Source of the DNA: JBCCDY01 sp039030555
Lineage (GTDB): Bacteria > Bacteroidota > Bacteroidia > Cytophagales > Cyclobacteriaceae
DNA length: 64,000 nucleotides
Reading direction: 5' to 3'
Assembly: GCA_039030555.1 (NCBI GenBank)
Contig: JBCCDY010000007.1
Span: 124,001 to 188,000, forward strand
The notes under the pieces are model-generated. The model was not told where the DNA came from and ran no database searches. It saw only the letters and a list, made by a program, of their open reading frames with translations. A program made the translations under genes and the position numbers. Position 1 is the first letter of the stretch, and each line of letters opens with the position of its first letter. Positions 1 through 8,830 of this stretch are shown here, in pieces.

Positions 1-1
1 G

Positions 2-82
2 AAAGACTATGATCTAAAGCCTAAGAAAGAAGTGGCCAGGGATATAGCAAATTCGATATTAGGTGAATTGAATCATCAATAG
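2..82 (+). CDS. coaBC: CoaBC C-terminal end (partial)
   Basis: The window opens inside a reading frame that ends with TAG at 80-82 and encodes 26 residues, including the stretch SKKEVA-like K-P-K-K-E-V-A-R-D-I-A. That tail resembles the end of the bifunctional phosphopantothenoylcysteine decarboxylase/synthetase, which makes 4'-phosphopantetheine for coenzyme A. The order coaBC, DUF4835, recN is common in Bacteroidota and supports the call. Only the last residues are visible, so the identification rests on this tail and on the neighbours. Confidence 0.6.
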   Translation, partial: KDYDLKPKKEVARDIANSILGELNHQ

Positions 83-126
83 TATAATTCTATCTGTCGT
101 TAAGCGTTAATTAGGAATATTTAGTC

Positions 127-1047
127 ATGCAAAGCTTACAATATTCATTTTCGTTTTCAATCCTTAGCTTATTGGGGATGCTGTTTCTCCCACACCATCT
201 ATCATCCCAGGAGTTGAATTGTAATGTTATTGTAAATGCTGAACGTGCTGAAACGCAGGATAGGGCTGTATTTACCGATATGGAGATTTCTTTTGAGGAG
301 TTTCTGAATAACCGTCGCTGGACAGATGATACATATGAAGTAGATGAAAGGATCAACTGTAATTTGTTAATCACCATTGATGACCAGACCAGCATAGGAA
401 ATTTCGAAGCAACTGTTCAAATACAATCGGCCAGGCCAATATTCAATACAAATTATGAGAGTATACTGCTCAATTACGCTGATCGGGACTGGCAATTCGA
501 GTATTTTGAGGCTCAGCCTTTAATTTATAACGATAACTCTTTTGGGACTAATCTGGTCTCGATGCTAGCTTATTATGCTTATATTATATTGGGTCTGGAC
601 TATGATTCCTTTCAAAAGCAAGGTGGCACTCCGTATTTCGAGAGAGCCTGGAATATTGTCCAGAACTCACAACAGTCTTCAAGACCAGGCTGGCAACAGT
701 TTGAGAGCAATAGAAATAGATACTGGTTAGCACAAAATATTCTTGGCCCTCAATTCCGGGAGATCAGGAATATTTACTACGATTATCATAGACTGGCTAT
801 GGATCAATTTGAAGAGAATTCCGATGAATCCAGGAAAACGATTCTGGAGAGTCTTAAAAAAGTTCAGGAGATCAACAATTCCAGACCTAATTCCATAGGG
901 GTCATTTCCTTTTTTGACGCCAAATCGAATGAACTGGCAAATCTTTTTTCTGAGGGCGATATTACCACAAGACGTCAAGCGTACGATATACTTGTTGAAA
1001 TAGACCCCACAAATACCGATAGATACAAAAAGATTATCGCCAACTAG
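127..1047 (+). CDS. DUF4835 family protein (PorD-like, type IX secretion associated)
   Basis: This 306-residue protein has a Sec signal peptide (hydrophobic run at about residues 8-26, ending S-S-Q-E). It then matches my recollection of the DUF4835 family: an N-terminal segment with N-C-N-V and E-R-I-N-C-N-L cysteines, a central aromatic part with Y-Y-A-Y, and an alpha-helical C-terminus. The family has been linked to the type IX secretion system under the name PorD; its biochemical role is not visible here. It lies between coaBC and recN, a typical Bacteroidota arrangement. Family membership is likely, and the secretion role is knowledge of the family rather than something the sequence shows. 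Confidence 0.75.
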   Translation: MQSLQYSFSFSILSLLGMLFLPHHLSSQELNCNVIVNAERAETQDRAVFTDMEISFEEFLNNRRWTDDTYEVDERINCNLLITIDDQTSIGNFEATVQIQSARPIFNTNYESILLNYADRDWQFEYFEAQPLIYNDNSFGTNLVSMLAYYAYIILGLDYDSFQKQGGTPYFERAWNIVQNSQQSSRPGWQQFESNRNRYWLAQNILGPQFREIRNIYYDYHRLAMDQFEENSDESRKTILESLKKVQEINNSRPNSIGVISFFDAKSNELANLFSEGDITTRRQAYDILVEIDPTNTDRYKKIIAN

Positions 1048-1146
1048 CTCCACAGGTTCTAGTGTCTATATTTACGTTCCCAAGCTTCTTAGGTCAATCT
1101 ACTAAACTGGCTTCGAGGAGATTACTTCTTAATAGAATCAGTGATT

Positions 1147-1371
1147 ATGGGTACTAAGCAAAAAATCATTTACAGGTCAGAAATCGAGAAGGATTTAGGT
1201 GAGTTGAAAGGCAAAGAATTCAATTTGATCCTCAAAAATGGAATTTCTTATTTTGTGAAGTTCATTTCGTTTAATAACAGCAGAATCGAAGTTCGAAATA
1301 TGTACAACCATAAATTAGGTTTTGATTTAAGTGAGATTGAAGAGATCATTCTGGAAGTAAAGTATGCTTAA
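1147..1371 (+). CDS. Small conserved hypothetical protein upstream of recN
   Basis: A 74-residue protein is read from ATG at 1147; an in-frame GTG at 1141 is an alternative start. Its last 8 bases overlap the start of recN, which suggests translational coupling. The sequence alternates short beta-like stretches (F-N-L-I-L-K-N-G, Y-F-V-K-F-I-S-F-N, I-E-V-R-N-M), resembling a small Sm-like or SH3-like barrel of the kind that binds RNA or protein. That fold is an inference from residue pattern only. I do not recognise a named family. Charge is mixed and there is no signal peptide, so a cytoplasmic location is expected. Confidence 0.6.
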   Translation: MGTKQKIIYRSEIEKDLGELKGKEFNLILKNGISYFVKFISFNNSRIEVRNMYNHKLGFDLSEIEEIILEVKYA

Positions 1372-3022
1372 AGAACTGCGAATTAAGAATTACGCACTAA
1401 TCAAAAATCTTCACATTCATCCTGATGATAAGATGAATGTGATTACAGGAGAGACAGGTGCGGGAAAATCAATTATTCTTGGTGCTCTGGGGCTTCTGCT
1501 TGGCAATAGAGCTGATACAAAAGCCTTGCATGACGAATCAGAAAAATGTCTTATTGAAGGAATGTTTATAACGGGTTCTAAGAACATAGAATCGCTTTTC
1601 GAAGAGTTCGATCTCGATTTTGATGATGAGTGTATTATTAGAAGAGAGATATCTTCAAAAGGAAAATCAAGATCGTTCATAAACGATACTCCCGTAACGC
1701 TGGATACGCTAAAAAAAATCACCTCTTTATTAGTCGATATACATTCCCAGCATGATAATCTTCAGTTGGGTAAAAGTGATTATCATTTACAAATTATTGA
1801 TGATTTTTCAAGCAATCATCATCTTAAAGATAAGTATTATCAAAAGTACATATCATATAAAAACTTCAAGGCAGAGTTAGATCAGTTGGAAAGCGAAGAG
1901 GCAGAACTGAAGAAAGAATATGACTATAACGTTTTTCTTTTAGAAGAATTAGATAAAATCCCTTTGGAAGATATTGACCCGGATGAATTGGAGGAGGAGC
2001 AGGCTAATTTGCAAAATGCCGAGGAGATCAAAACGATAGCTTCACAGGTTTTGAATTCTTACTCCGAAGGCGAGTTTTCGATATCAAGTGCCCTTTTTGA
2101 TATTAAATCAAATCTCAAGAAGCTTTCGAGCCTTTCAACTTCATTCAATGCCTTAACGGAACGAATAGAAAGTGCGATAATCGAATTAGATGATATCATT
2201 AATGAAGTAGACGAACTTCAGGATTCCATCGGCCTGGATGAAGAGCGTTTAGTGGAAGTACAAGAACTGCTTGGGGAGTTGTTCAGACTTCAGCAGAAAC
2301 ATCAGGCCAATTCTACATCAGACCTGAAAGCTTTAAAAGAAACATTAGAAAAGAAGATCAATCAGGTTGAAAACTTTGCCGACCAAATTGAAGGACTCAA
2401 AGGCAAAGTGAATGAGGCTGAGAAAGAGGCATGGGAGATGGCGAAAGAGCTTTCTAGAGTCAGAACAAATAGTTTTGAAAGCTTCCAAAACAACTTGGAA
2501 GCTTTACTCCATAATCTTGGAATGCCAAATGCATCGATTAAGATTGATCACGAGACTTCCGAGCTGAGTCAGCAAGGAATAGATCATCTCAATATTCTTT
2601 TTTCAGCTAATAAGGGAATAGAGCCCGGACTTATTTCTAAAGTGGCTTCCGGAGGTGAATTTTCAAGATTGATGTTCGCTATAAAATACATGCTCGCCAA
2701 AAAAGTAGAGCTTCCAACCATTATTTTTGATGAAATAGATACCGGCATCTCAGGAGAGGTAGCTATTAAAATGGCTTCAATGATGAAAGAAATGTCTGAA
2801 GAACATCAGGTATTGGCAATCAGTCACCTTCCCCAATTTGCCGCTGTTGGAAATTCACACTACTTTGTATTTAAAGAGCATGATTCAATTCTTTCAGAAA
2901 CTAATATCAAAAAATTGGAAGATTCGGAACGAATCGAAAATATTGCTCAAATGATATCGGGCGAGAACGTTACTGAAGGATCGCTGAAAAGTGCTGAAGA
3001 ACTACTTAAACAAGGAAACTAA
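1364..3022 (+). CDS. recN: DNA repair protein RecN
   Basis: This 552-residue SMC-like ATPase takes part in double-strand break repair. The N-terminus carries the Walker A motif G-E-T-G-A-G-K-S at about residues 30-37. Long charged coiled-coil segments fill the middle (about 150-370). The C-terminal half has the signature region A-S-G-G-E-F-S-R and the Walker B/D-loop F-D-E-I-D-T-G-I-S-G at about 455-464. The length is typical of RecN. The start overlaps the small upstream gene by 8 bases, so the two are probably translated together. The call is firm. Confidence 0.96.
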   Translation: MLKELRIKNYALIKNLHIHPDDKMNVITGETGAGKSIILGALGLLLGNRADTKALHDESEKCLIEGMFITGSKNIESLFEEFDLDFDDECIIRREISSKGKSRSFINDTPVTLDTLKKITSLLVDIHSQHDNLQLGKSDYHLQIIDDFSSNHHLKDKYYQKYISYKNFKAELDQLESEEAELKKEYDYNVFLLEELDKIPLEDIDPDELEEEQANLQNAEEIKTIASQVLNSYSEGEFSISSALFDIKSNLKKLSSLSTSFNALTERIESAIIELDDIINEVDELQDSIGLDEERLVEVQELLGELFRLQQKHQANSTSDLKALKETLEKKINQVENFADQIEGLKGKVNEAEKEAWEMAKELSRVRTNSFESFQNNLEALLHNLGMPNASIKIDHETSELSQQGIDHLNILFSANKGIEPGLISKVASGGEFSRLMFAIKYMLAKKVELPTIIFDEIDTGISGEVAIKMASMMKEMSEEHQVLAISHLPQFAAVGNSHYFVFKEHDSILSETNIKKLEDSERIENIAQMISGENVTEGSLKSAEELLKQGN

Positions 3023-3155
3023 TTTTAAAAGAAAATTCAATACCGATAGTCAATTTTGACGATTGCTAGTCTTTTATGATCTCATCATAAGAACTTTTCT
3101 AATCGGTAACGATAAATAATTCAATAACTAACCGCTAAAAAACAACTTAATTGAT

Positions 3156-3980
3156 ATGAGTAAGAATATTCTTGAAGGAAAAAAAGGGATTATTTTTGGA
3201 GCACTGGATGAGAATTCAATCGCCTGGAAGGTTGCTAAACAAGCTAAAGATGAAGGCGCTACTTTTACGCTAACTAATGCACCCATTGCCCTGAGAATGG
3301 GGCAAATAAATAAATTGGCTGAGGAGTGTAATGCGGAAGTTATACCTGCCGACGCTACTTCTGTTGAAGATCTTGAAAACCTTTACAATAAATCCTCGGA
3401 TATTTTAGGAGGGAAGCTGGACTTCGTTCTTCACTCAATCGGTATGAGTCCAAATGTTAGAAAGGGTAGAGATTACGGTGACTTGAATTACGACTGGTTT
3501 TTGAAGACGCTTGATATCTCGGCATTATCATTCCATAAAGTCCTACAGACAGCAGAAAAACTGGATGTAATGAATGAGTGGGGATCGATTCTGGCACTTT
3601 CATACATTGCTGCACAGAAGACCTTCCCGGATTACTCCGATATGGCCCAGGCTAAATCTGTTTTAGAGTCTATTGCCAGAAGTTACGGCGAACGTTTTGC
3701 CAGGCTTAAGAAAGTTAGGGTTAATACCATTTCACAATCCCCTACCAAAACTACTGCAGGAACTGGAATAAGTGGCTTCGATGTGTTTTTCGAATATGCA
3801 GATCGATTATCCCCTTTAGGAAATGCATCTGCTGAAGATTGTGCGAATTATATCCTCATGATGTTTAGTGACTATACCCGAATGATAACCATGCAAAACT
3901 TAATGCATGATGGAGGCTTCTCTACCTCTGGAATCACTCAGGATATTATTGATGTTTTTGAGAAGGCTAATAAGGAATAG
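3156..3980 (+). CDS. fabI: Enoyl-[acyl-carrier-protein] reductase FabI
   Basis: A 274-residue NADH-dependent enoyl-ACP reductase that performs the last reduction of each fatty acid elongation cycle. It shows a variant nucleotide-binding start (K-G-I-I-F-G-A-L-D-E-N-S-I-A-W), the H-S-I-G-M region, and the catalytic pair Tyr160 and Lys167 spaced Y-x6-K as in FabI. The extended form is the type common in Bacteroidota. It is transcribed alone: 133 bases separate it from recN, and a hairpin overlapping its stop codon follows. This is the likely triclosan target in the cell, by family knowledge. Confidence 0.95.
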   Translation: MSKNILEGKKGIIFGALDENSIAWKVAKQAKDEGATFTLTNAPIALRMGQINKLAEECNAEVIPADATSVEDLENLYNKSSDILGGKLDFVLHSIGMSPNVRKGRDYGDLNYDWFLKTLDISALSFHKVLQTAEKLDVMNEWGSILALSYIAAQKTFPDYSDMAQAKSVLESIARSYGERFARLKKVRVNTISQSPTKTTAGTGISGFDVFFEYADRLSPLGNASAEDCANYILMMFSDYTRMITMQNLMHDGGFSTSGITQDIIDVFEKANKE

Positions 3981-3999
3981 TGGCGTTTGCCATTATTCC
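3974..3999. terminator. Bidirectional hairpin over the convergent fabI / MORN-gene stops
   Basis: The stem 3974-3984 pairs with 3989-3999 (11 bp including one G-T wobble) around the loop GTTT. It covers the fabI stop codon (3978-3980) and the last codon of the opposing gene (stop 3993-3995). The U-tract is poor on both sides, so termination efficiency is uncertain. Confidence 0.5.
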
Positions 4000-4610
4000 C
4001 CCGTACTCACCAATTCTCCGTTTTCGTATTCGTAAACGATTGTTTGGTTTCCTTCATTGTCGTACCAAATGGCAGTACCATCTATGACACCGTTTTTATA
4101 AGTTGATTCCTCCATGATCTTTCCGTTATCGTGGTATTTTTTGGATTCACCTTCTCTTTTACCACCTAGGTAGAACCTTTCTTCTTTAACTCTGGTGTAT
4201 TTATACTGAACCCATTCCCCATGCAATAAATCGTTATGATAGTAAGCTTTGGTTTCTAGATCGCCTCTGTCATTTAAAGTGACTTGCACCCCTTGTTTTT
4301 TTCCTTCTACGAAAGAAGTAATGGACTTCACTAATCCATTTGAATGATATTCAGTCCAAGCCCCGTTTTTTTGACCGTTTAAATAGTCCCCCTGAGCGCT
4401 CAATTGATCTCCAGAGCTATAAACGGATACCCTCACAAGTTTAGGATTATCAGGGTAGTTTTCCTGTACAGCTCCGGCTGGAAGATCGGCAAAAGCTGTA
4501 GATGATTCTTCGACTTGATTTTTATTTTCGGAACAACTTGAAAAGAATACTAAAAGAGCTAGTGAAAAAGCTATTTTTGTCATTTTTGATGTTATGCGAG
4601 AAGATTTCAT
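3993..4610 (-). CDS. MORN-repeat lipoprotein (YwqK-like)
   Basis: Read from ATG at 4610 this is a 205-residue lipoprotein. The hydrophobic leader ends in the lipobox-like L-V-F-F-S-S-C (a second ATG at 4583 is equally plausible). The mature part carries several imperfect MORN-variant repeats of the type G-x-x-x-G-x-W-x-x-Y, for example N-G-Q-K-N-G-A-W-T-E-Y and N-D-L-L-H-G-E-W-V-Q-Y. Bacteroidota encode many such surface or periplasmic proteins of unknown role; the name toxin-antitoxin YwqK antitoxin sometimes used for them is not supported here, since no toxin partner is present. A longer frame reaches 4712 but would overlap ispE, so the shorter start is preferred. Confidence 0.75.
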   Translation of the reverse strand: MKSSRITSKMTKIAFSLALLVFFSSCSENKNQVEESSTAFADLPAGAVQENYPDNPKLVRVSVYSSGDQLSAQGDYLNGQKNGAWTEYHSNGLVKSITSFVEGKKQGVQVTLNDRGDLETKAYYHNDLLHGEWVQYKYTRVKEERFYLGGKREGESKKYHDNGKIMEESTYKNGVIDGTAIWYDNEGNQTIVYEYENGELVSTGE

Positions 4611-4640
4611 CTTGATCAATATTTTTAAAAAAATTGGGTA

Positions 4641-5471
4641 ATGGTTGTTTTTCCAAACGCTAAAATTAATATAGGACTCAATATTATTCAACGTTTGCCA
4701 AATGGATATCATGAGATTGAAAGCTGTATGTATCCTATTGGATGGAGCGACATTCTGGAAATCATCCCTTCAGACCATTTTTCTTTTGAACATTCCGGCC
4801 TAAAAATAGACGATAATCCCGATCAGAATTTATGTGTTAAAGCATATCGACTTTTAAAGGATAAGTATCACTTACCGCCGGTTTCTATATACTTACATAA
4901 GATAGTGCCGATGGGTGCCGGTTTGGGAGGTGGCTCGTCAGATGCAGCATTTACATTAAAGGTTTTGAACGATCTTTTTGAACTCAATATCAGTATTGAG
5001 GATTTGCAGAAATATGCCAGCCAGTTAGGTAGCGACTGCCCTTTTTTCATCAAGAATAAGCCTGCAATAGCTACAGGAACAGGTACGGATTTACAGGAAA
5101 TAGATCTGAAACTGGATAGTAAGTATATGGTCGTTATCAAACCTAAAGTGCACTCGGCTACCGCTTCTGCATATCAAGGAGTAGACCCTAGAAAGCCAGA
5201 TTTGCCTTTAGGGGAACTCTTATCACATCCTTTAAAGAATTGGAAGAGTACCGTAAAAAACCAGTTCGAAGAAACCATAGGAAAACGGCAAGCAGAAATT
5301 ATTCAAATAAAAGATCGATTATACGAATTAGGTGCGGTTTATAGCTCTATGACTGGATCTGGTTCAGCCATTTATGGATTTTTTGATGAGAAGATAGAAG
5401 ACATAGAATCTGCTTTGGGCCTTGGAACCGAACTTGAAATCTGGAGTGAAGAGTTAAAGCTAACCAAGTGA
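4641..5471 (+). CDS. ispE: 4-diphosphocytidyl-2-C-methyl-D-erythritol kinase IspE
   Basis: A 276-residue GHMP kinase that phosphorylates CDP-methylerythritol in the non-mevalonate isoprenoid pathway. The N-terminus F-P-N-A-K-I-N-I-G-L is the usual IspE start, and the ATP-binding glycine-rich loop P-M-G-A-G-L-G-G-G-S-S-D-A-A lies around residue 90. The GHMP C-terminal motif M-T-G-S-G-S-A-I-Y-G is near residue 238. Size is normal. It is divergent from the MORN lipoprotein, with only about 30 bases between the two starts, so the promoters must overlap. Confidence 0.95.
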   Translation: MVVFPNAKINIGLNIIQRLPNGYHEIESCMYPIGWSDILEIIPSDHFSFEHSGLKIDDNPDQNLCVKAYRLLKDKYHLPPVSIYLHKIVPMGAGLGGGSSDAAFTLKVLNDLFELNISIEDLQKYASQLGSDCPFFIKNKPAIATGTGTDLQEIDLKLDSKYMVVIKPKVHSATASAYQGVDPRKPDLPLGELLSHPLKNWKSTVKNQFEETIGKRQAEIIQIKDRLYELGAVYSSMTGSGSAIYGFFDEKIEDIESALGLGTELEIWSEELKLTK

Positions 5472-5571
5472 TACTTTACTCTAGGGCTTCAAACTACTCA
5501 AGATTCTGTCTTTACAAGAAATACGGTCAGTTTTTCGGATTATGGAATTACTGAATGGTGTAAACTAAGAT

Positions 5572-6489
5572 CTACCGAATGATATCGGCTTCAAGAGCTT
5601 TTCTTTTATACCGTTTATTTAAGATCGGATATCCGAGTACAGATAATAGAATGATGGCCGTACCCCAATAAAACCCTGCTGTCATGCTTTCGTCTTCATT
5701 TAAAATTAAAACAGCTAGGATTATTCCATAAACGGGTTCCAGGTTAACAGTAAGATTAATGGCATAAGCGGAAATCCTTCTCATAAGTTCAACAGACTCG
5801 GAGAACGCATAAACGGTACAGAATAGGGAAAGAGCTACCAGATAAAGGATATCATTAACGCTTGTTGGGAAATACTGGAATGATACTGTAGGGTCTATAT
5901 AAGTCTGATATACTGGAATGAAAAGAAGACAAGTTATTGATGCGGCCAGCATTTCATAAAATGTTATGGAGTAGGCGTCAAATTCATTTGTTAGCTGACT
6001 ATTAATAACCGAAAAAAGAGCCCCTAGAAAAGCAGATATGATAGCCAGGGTGAGCCCTAACCAATGATTGAATTCAAATTTGAAAATAACATAGAGGCCC
6101 ACGATAACGATTAAGCCTAGAAAGATCTCATATGATTTAAACGATTTTTTAAAGTACAGAGGCTCTACTAGGCTGGTCCATAAGGCTACAGTAGCCATCC
6201 CGGCCAAACAAACAGAAGCCGTTGAGATCTGGGCTGATGCAAAAAATAAGATCCAGTGGAAAGCGATGATCACTCCGGTTACTACAATCTTGATCAGCCT
6301 TCGAAAAGGGACTGTAAAGTTTTTCTTCTTAAATAAGATAATCAGGTAAAGGAAGAAGGCAGCCAATGCTGTTCTGTAAAAAACAGTTTCTATGGGATGG
6401 AGCGAGATTAGAATTCCGAGAATTGCCGTAAATCCCCAGATAAATACGATGAAGTGGAGTTTGAAAAAATCAACCCATGATCTACTCAT
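5572..6489 (-). CDS. EamA/RhaT-type (DMT superfamily) exporter
   Basis: This 305-residue protein has about ten hydrophobic segments in two homologous halves, as in EamA transporters (starts W-V-D-F-F-K-L-H-F, E-x-x-L-x-A-x-x-x motifs, S-x-E-P-V-Y-G in the second half at N-L-E-P-V-Y-G). The family exports metabolites or amino acids; the substrate cannot be read from sequence. Its start codon shares one base with the stop of the upstream permease gene, so it is the third gene of the tgt operon. Confidence 0.85.
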   Translation of the reverse strand: MSRSWVDFFKLHFIVFIWGFTAILGILISLHPIETVFYRTALAAFFLYLIILFKKKNFTVPFRRLIKIVVTGVIIAFHWILFFASAQISTASVCLAGMATVALWTSLVEPLYFKKSFKSYEIFLGLIVIVGLYVIFKFEFNHWLGLTLAIISAFLGALFSVINSQLTNEFDAYSITFYEMLAASITCLLFIPVYQTYIDPTVSFQYFPTSVNDILYLVALSLFCTVYAFSESVELMRRISAYAINLTVNLEPVYGIILAVLILNEDESMTAGFYWGTAIILLSVLGYPILNKRYKRKALEADIIR

Positions 6490-7562
6490 TAACGAGGTAC
6501 GGTTTTATACATCACTGCACCCAGAATACTAAACACAATGTTTGGAATCCACACGCCAATGATGGGGTTGATGTTCGATGATTCAGCGATAGCCCTGGCC
6601 ATTATGAAAAATATGATGTAAATGAAAGCCAGCAAAAAACCTAGCGCAATTTGAAAACCAGTACCACCCCGTGTTTTTCGTGCCGATACAATAACGCCAA
6701 TGAAAGTCAGGATAATTGCACTGAAAGGCGTCATGAACCGAACATACTTTTCAATAAGGTAAATGGCAATACCATCGTCACCTCTCAGTTTCAGTTGTGC
6801 GATATAATCATTTAATTCAGCATTGGTCAACGTCTCATGAAGTCCGGAAATATTTGAAAAGTCACGTGGGTGAATATTAATCGTGGTATCCATCCGCTCG
6901 CCGGTTTCAGTTTCTTCGTGATCAGCCATGATTTTCACATACTTCCACTTTTCCAGCTTCCAGTTGGCATCAGTTGAATCCCATTTTATTCTAAGTGCAG
7001 AAAGCTTCTCTTTGACTTCACCGTTTTCGATAGTTTCCAGCGTAAACCTGAATCCCGAGTTTGTCCTATTGTTATAGCTCTCCATATAGGCATAGGAGGT
7101 CGGAGCAACCTTCATATGAATATCCCTTTCTGAGAAAAACTTCGGTTGCCGGAAATAATTGATCTGAAAATTTATTCTGGTTTTGTTGGCATCGGGAATT
7201 ACCCAACCATTCATGTACAATGTTACCAAAGAAATAATAGTAGCACCCACCAGAAAAGGAAGCATCATCCTTTTGAAACTTACCCCACTACTTAAAATGG
7301 CAATAATCTCCGTATGCCCTGCCATTTTTGAAGTAACGAATACGGTTGCAATGAATACCGTTATTGGAGTAATGAGATTGGCAATAAATGGAATGAATGA
7401 AAAATAGTAGCCTAGTATCTCCTCTCCACTAACGTCGTTTTTGACGAATTTATCATTATGCTCGGTATAATCGATAACCACAATAATGGCTACCAAAATG
7501 AGCATTACGAACAAAAAGGTGCTCAGAAATTTCTGAATGATATATCGGTCGATCAGTTTCAT
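6489..7562 (-). CDS. LptF/LptG-family lipopolysaccharide export permease
   Basis: A 357-residue inner-membrane protein with the LptF/LptG layout: two N-terminal membrane helices (starting M-K-L-I-D-R-Y-I-I-Q-K-F), a third near residue 100, a periplasmic beta-jellyroll-like middle (about 120-265), and three C-terminal helices. It would pass LPS from the LptB2FG complex to LptC/LptA. The motif S-G-V-S-F-K-R-M-M-L-P-F after the second helix region is typical. It cannot be assigned to LptF or LptG with certainty. It sits directly after tgt, an order frequent in Bacteroidota. Confidence 0.92.
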   Translation of the reverse strand: MKLIDRYIIQKFLSTFLFVMLILVAIIVVIDYTEHNDKFVKNDVSGEEILGYYFSFIPFIANLITPITVFIATVFVTSKMAGHTEIIAILSSGVSFKRMMLPFLVGATIISLVTLYMNGWVIPDANKTRINFQINYFRQPKFFSERDIHMKVAPTSYAYMESYNNRTNSGFRFTLETIENGEVKEKLSALRIKWDSTDANWKLEKWKYVKIMADHEETETGERMDTTINIHPRDFSNISGLHETLTNAELNDYIAQLKLRGDDGIAIYLIEKYVRFMTPFSAIILTFIGVIVSARKTRGGTGFQIALGFLLAFIYIIFFIMARAIAESSNINPIIGVWIPNIVFSILGAVMYKTVPR

Positions 7563-7563
7563 T

Positions 7564-8694
7564 CTAGAGCCTTGTATCCAATTTTTTTACCATAGACTCT
7601 TTCCAATCATAAAACGTGCCTTTATTAATGTGATTTCTGGCCTCTTTCACCAACCACAAATAAAAGGTCAAATTATGAATACTGGCTATTTGGGCTCCTA
7701 GTATCTCTTTAGATACTGTAAGATGCCTTAAATAAGCTTTTGAGTAGTTTGAAGAAACATATCCTCCTATATTCAAATCAATAGGGGAATGATCGTTTTT
7801 CCACTTTTCGTTACGCATATTCAGAATACCTTCTGAGGTGAACAGCATTCCATTTCTGGCATTTCTAGTGGGCATTACGCAGTCAAACATATCGACTCCG
7901 AGCGCAATACACTCAAGTATATTCGAAGGTGTTCCAACACCCATTAAATAGCGAGGCTTCTCTTTTGGTAAAATGTCGCAAACAAGCCCTGTCATCTCAT
8001 ACATATCCTCATGAGGTTCTCCAACCGATAGGCCGCCAATTGCATTTCCTTCGGAATCAGTATCGGCAATAACTTTTGCAGATTCCTTTCTTAATTCTTT
8101 ATAGGTACTTCCCTGTACTATGGGAAATAGAGTCTGAGTATAACCATAACGATGTTCTGTTTTATGGAATCGATCAAAGCATCTTTTCAGCCATCGATGA
8201 GTTAATTCCATTGATTTTTTAGCGTAGCCAAAATCACATGGATAAGGTGTACATTCATCAAAAGCCATAATGATATCTGCACCGATGCTACGCTGGATGT
8301 CTATGGCCTTTTCAGGTGAAAACATATGTTTTGAACCGTCTATATGAGACTTGAACACAGCTCCTTCTTCACTTATTTTTCTATTTTGAGATAAGGAATA
8401 AACCTGATAACCGCCGCTGTCCGTTAGAATAGGTCGGTTCCAACTATTAAATTCATGAAGTCCACCAGCCTCTTCCAGTATTTCCAAACCCGGTCGAAGA
8501 TATAAATGGTAGGTATTTCCAAGTATTATTTCAGCTTGAATATCGTTTTCAAGTTCCCTTTGTTGTACGGCTTTAACAGATCCAGCGGTTCCTACAGGCA
8601 TAAAAATAGGCGTTTCTATAGTTCCGTGATCAGTTGTGATAACCCCTGAACGTGCAGCACTTTTTTGATCCGTATGTCCTAAAGAAAACTTCAT
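7564..8694 (-). CDS. tgt: tRNA-guanine transglycosylase (queuine tRNA-ribosyltransferase)
   Basis: A 376-residue enzyme that exchanges guanine-34 for the queuosine precursor preQ1 in tRNAs with GUN anticodons. It shows P-x-F-M-P-V-G-T-A-G-S-V-K-A near residue 32, I-L-G-N-T-Y-H-L-Y-L-R-P-G, the nucleophile region L-T-D-S-G-G-Y-Q-V-Y-S-L, and the second aspartate in the block G-V-D-M-F-D-C-V-M-P-T-R-N-A-R. The zinc-binding cysteine cluster expected after this motif is not in the usual C-x-C-x-x-C form, as in some Bacteroidota enzymes. It is the first gene of an operon and has a good promoter upstream. Confidence 0.95.
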   Translation of the reverse strand: MKFSLGHTDQKSAARSGVITTDHGTIETPIFMPVGTAGSVKAVQQRELENDIQAEIILGNTYHLYLRPGLEILEEAGGLHEFNSWNRPILTDSGGYQVYSLSQNRKISEEGAVFKSHIDGSKHMFSPEKAIDIQRSIGADIIMAFDECTPYPCDFGYAKKSMELTHRWLKRCFDRFHKTEHRYGYTQTLFPIVQGSTYKELRKESAKVIADTDSEGNAIGGLSVGEPHEDMYEMTGLVCDILPKEKPRYLMGVGTPSNILECIALGVDMFDCVMPTRNARNGMLFTSEGILNMRNEKWKNDHSPIDLNIGGYVSSNYSKAYLRHLTVSKEILGAQIASIHNLTFYLWLVKEARNHINKGTFYDWKESMVKKLDTRL

Positions 8695-8723
8695 ATTATG
8701 CTTGTCCCTATTTTACGGGCATG

Positions 8724-8754
8724 CAAAAATAGCAGTTCATATGGAACCGTATAA
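8724..8754 (-). promoter_or_regulatory. Candidate Bacteroidota promoter for the tgt operon
   Basis: On the minus strand there is TATTTTTG, a perfect TAnnTTTG -7 box at 8731-8724, preceded by TTA 20 bases upstream at the -33 position. The implied start is about 20 bases before the tgt ATG at 8694. Confidence 0.5.
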
Positions 8755-8830
8755 GAATTAGTAATGAATAGCTATGAATTGAAGGTTTATAAACGATACA
8801 TGTTCCTATATTTAGGCCACCAACCGACTT

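Noticed and set aside
3993..4610. MORN gene as an antitoxin of a toxin-antitoxin pair
   Set aside because: No toxin-like neighbour is present; the name comes only from automatic annotation of the family.
4611..4712. N-terminal extension of the MORN lipoprotein
   Set aside because: It would overlap ispE and bury the signal peptide behind 34 residues; the ATG at 4610 gives a normal lipoprotein leader.
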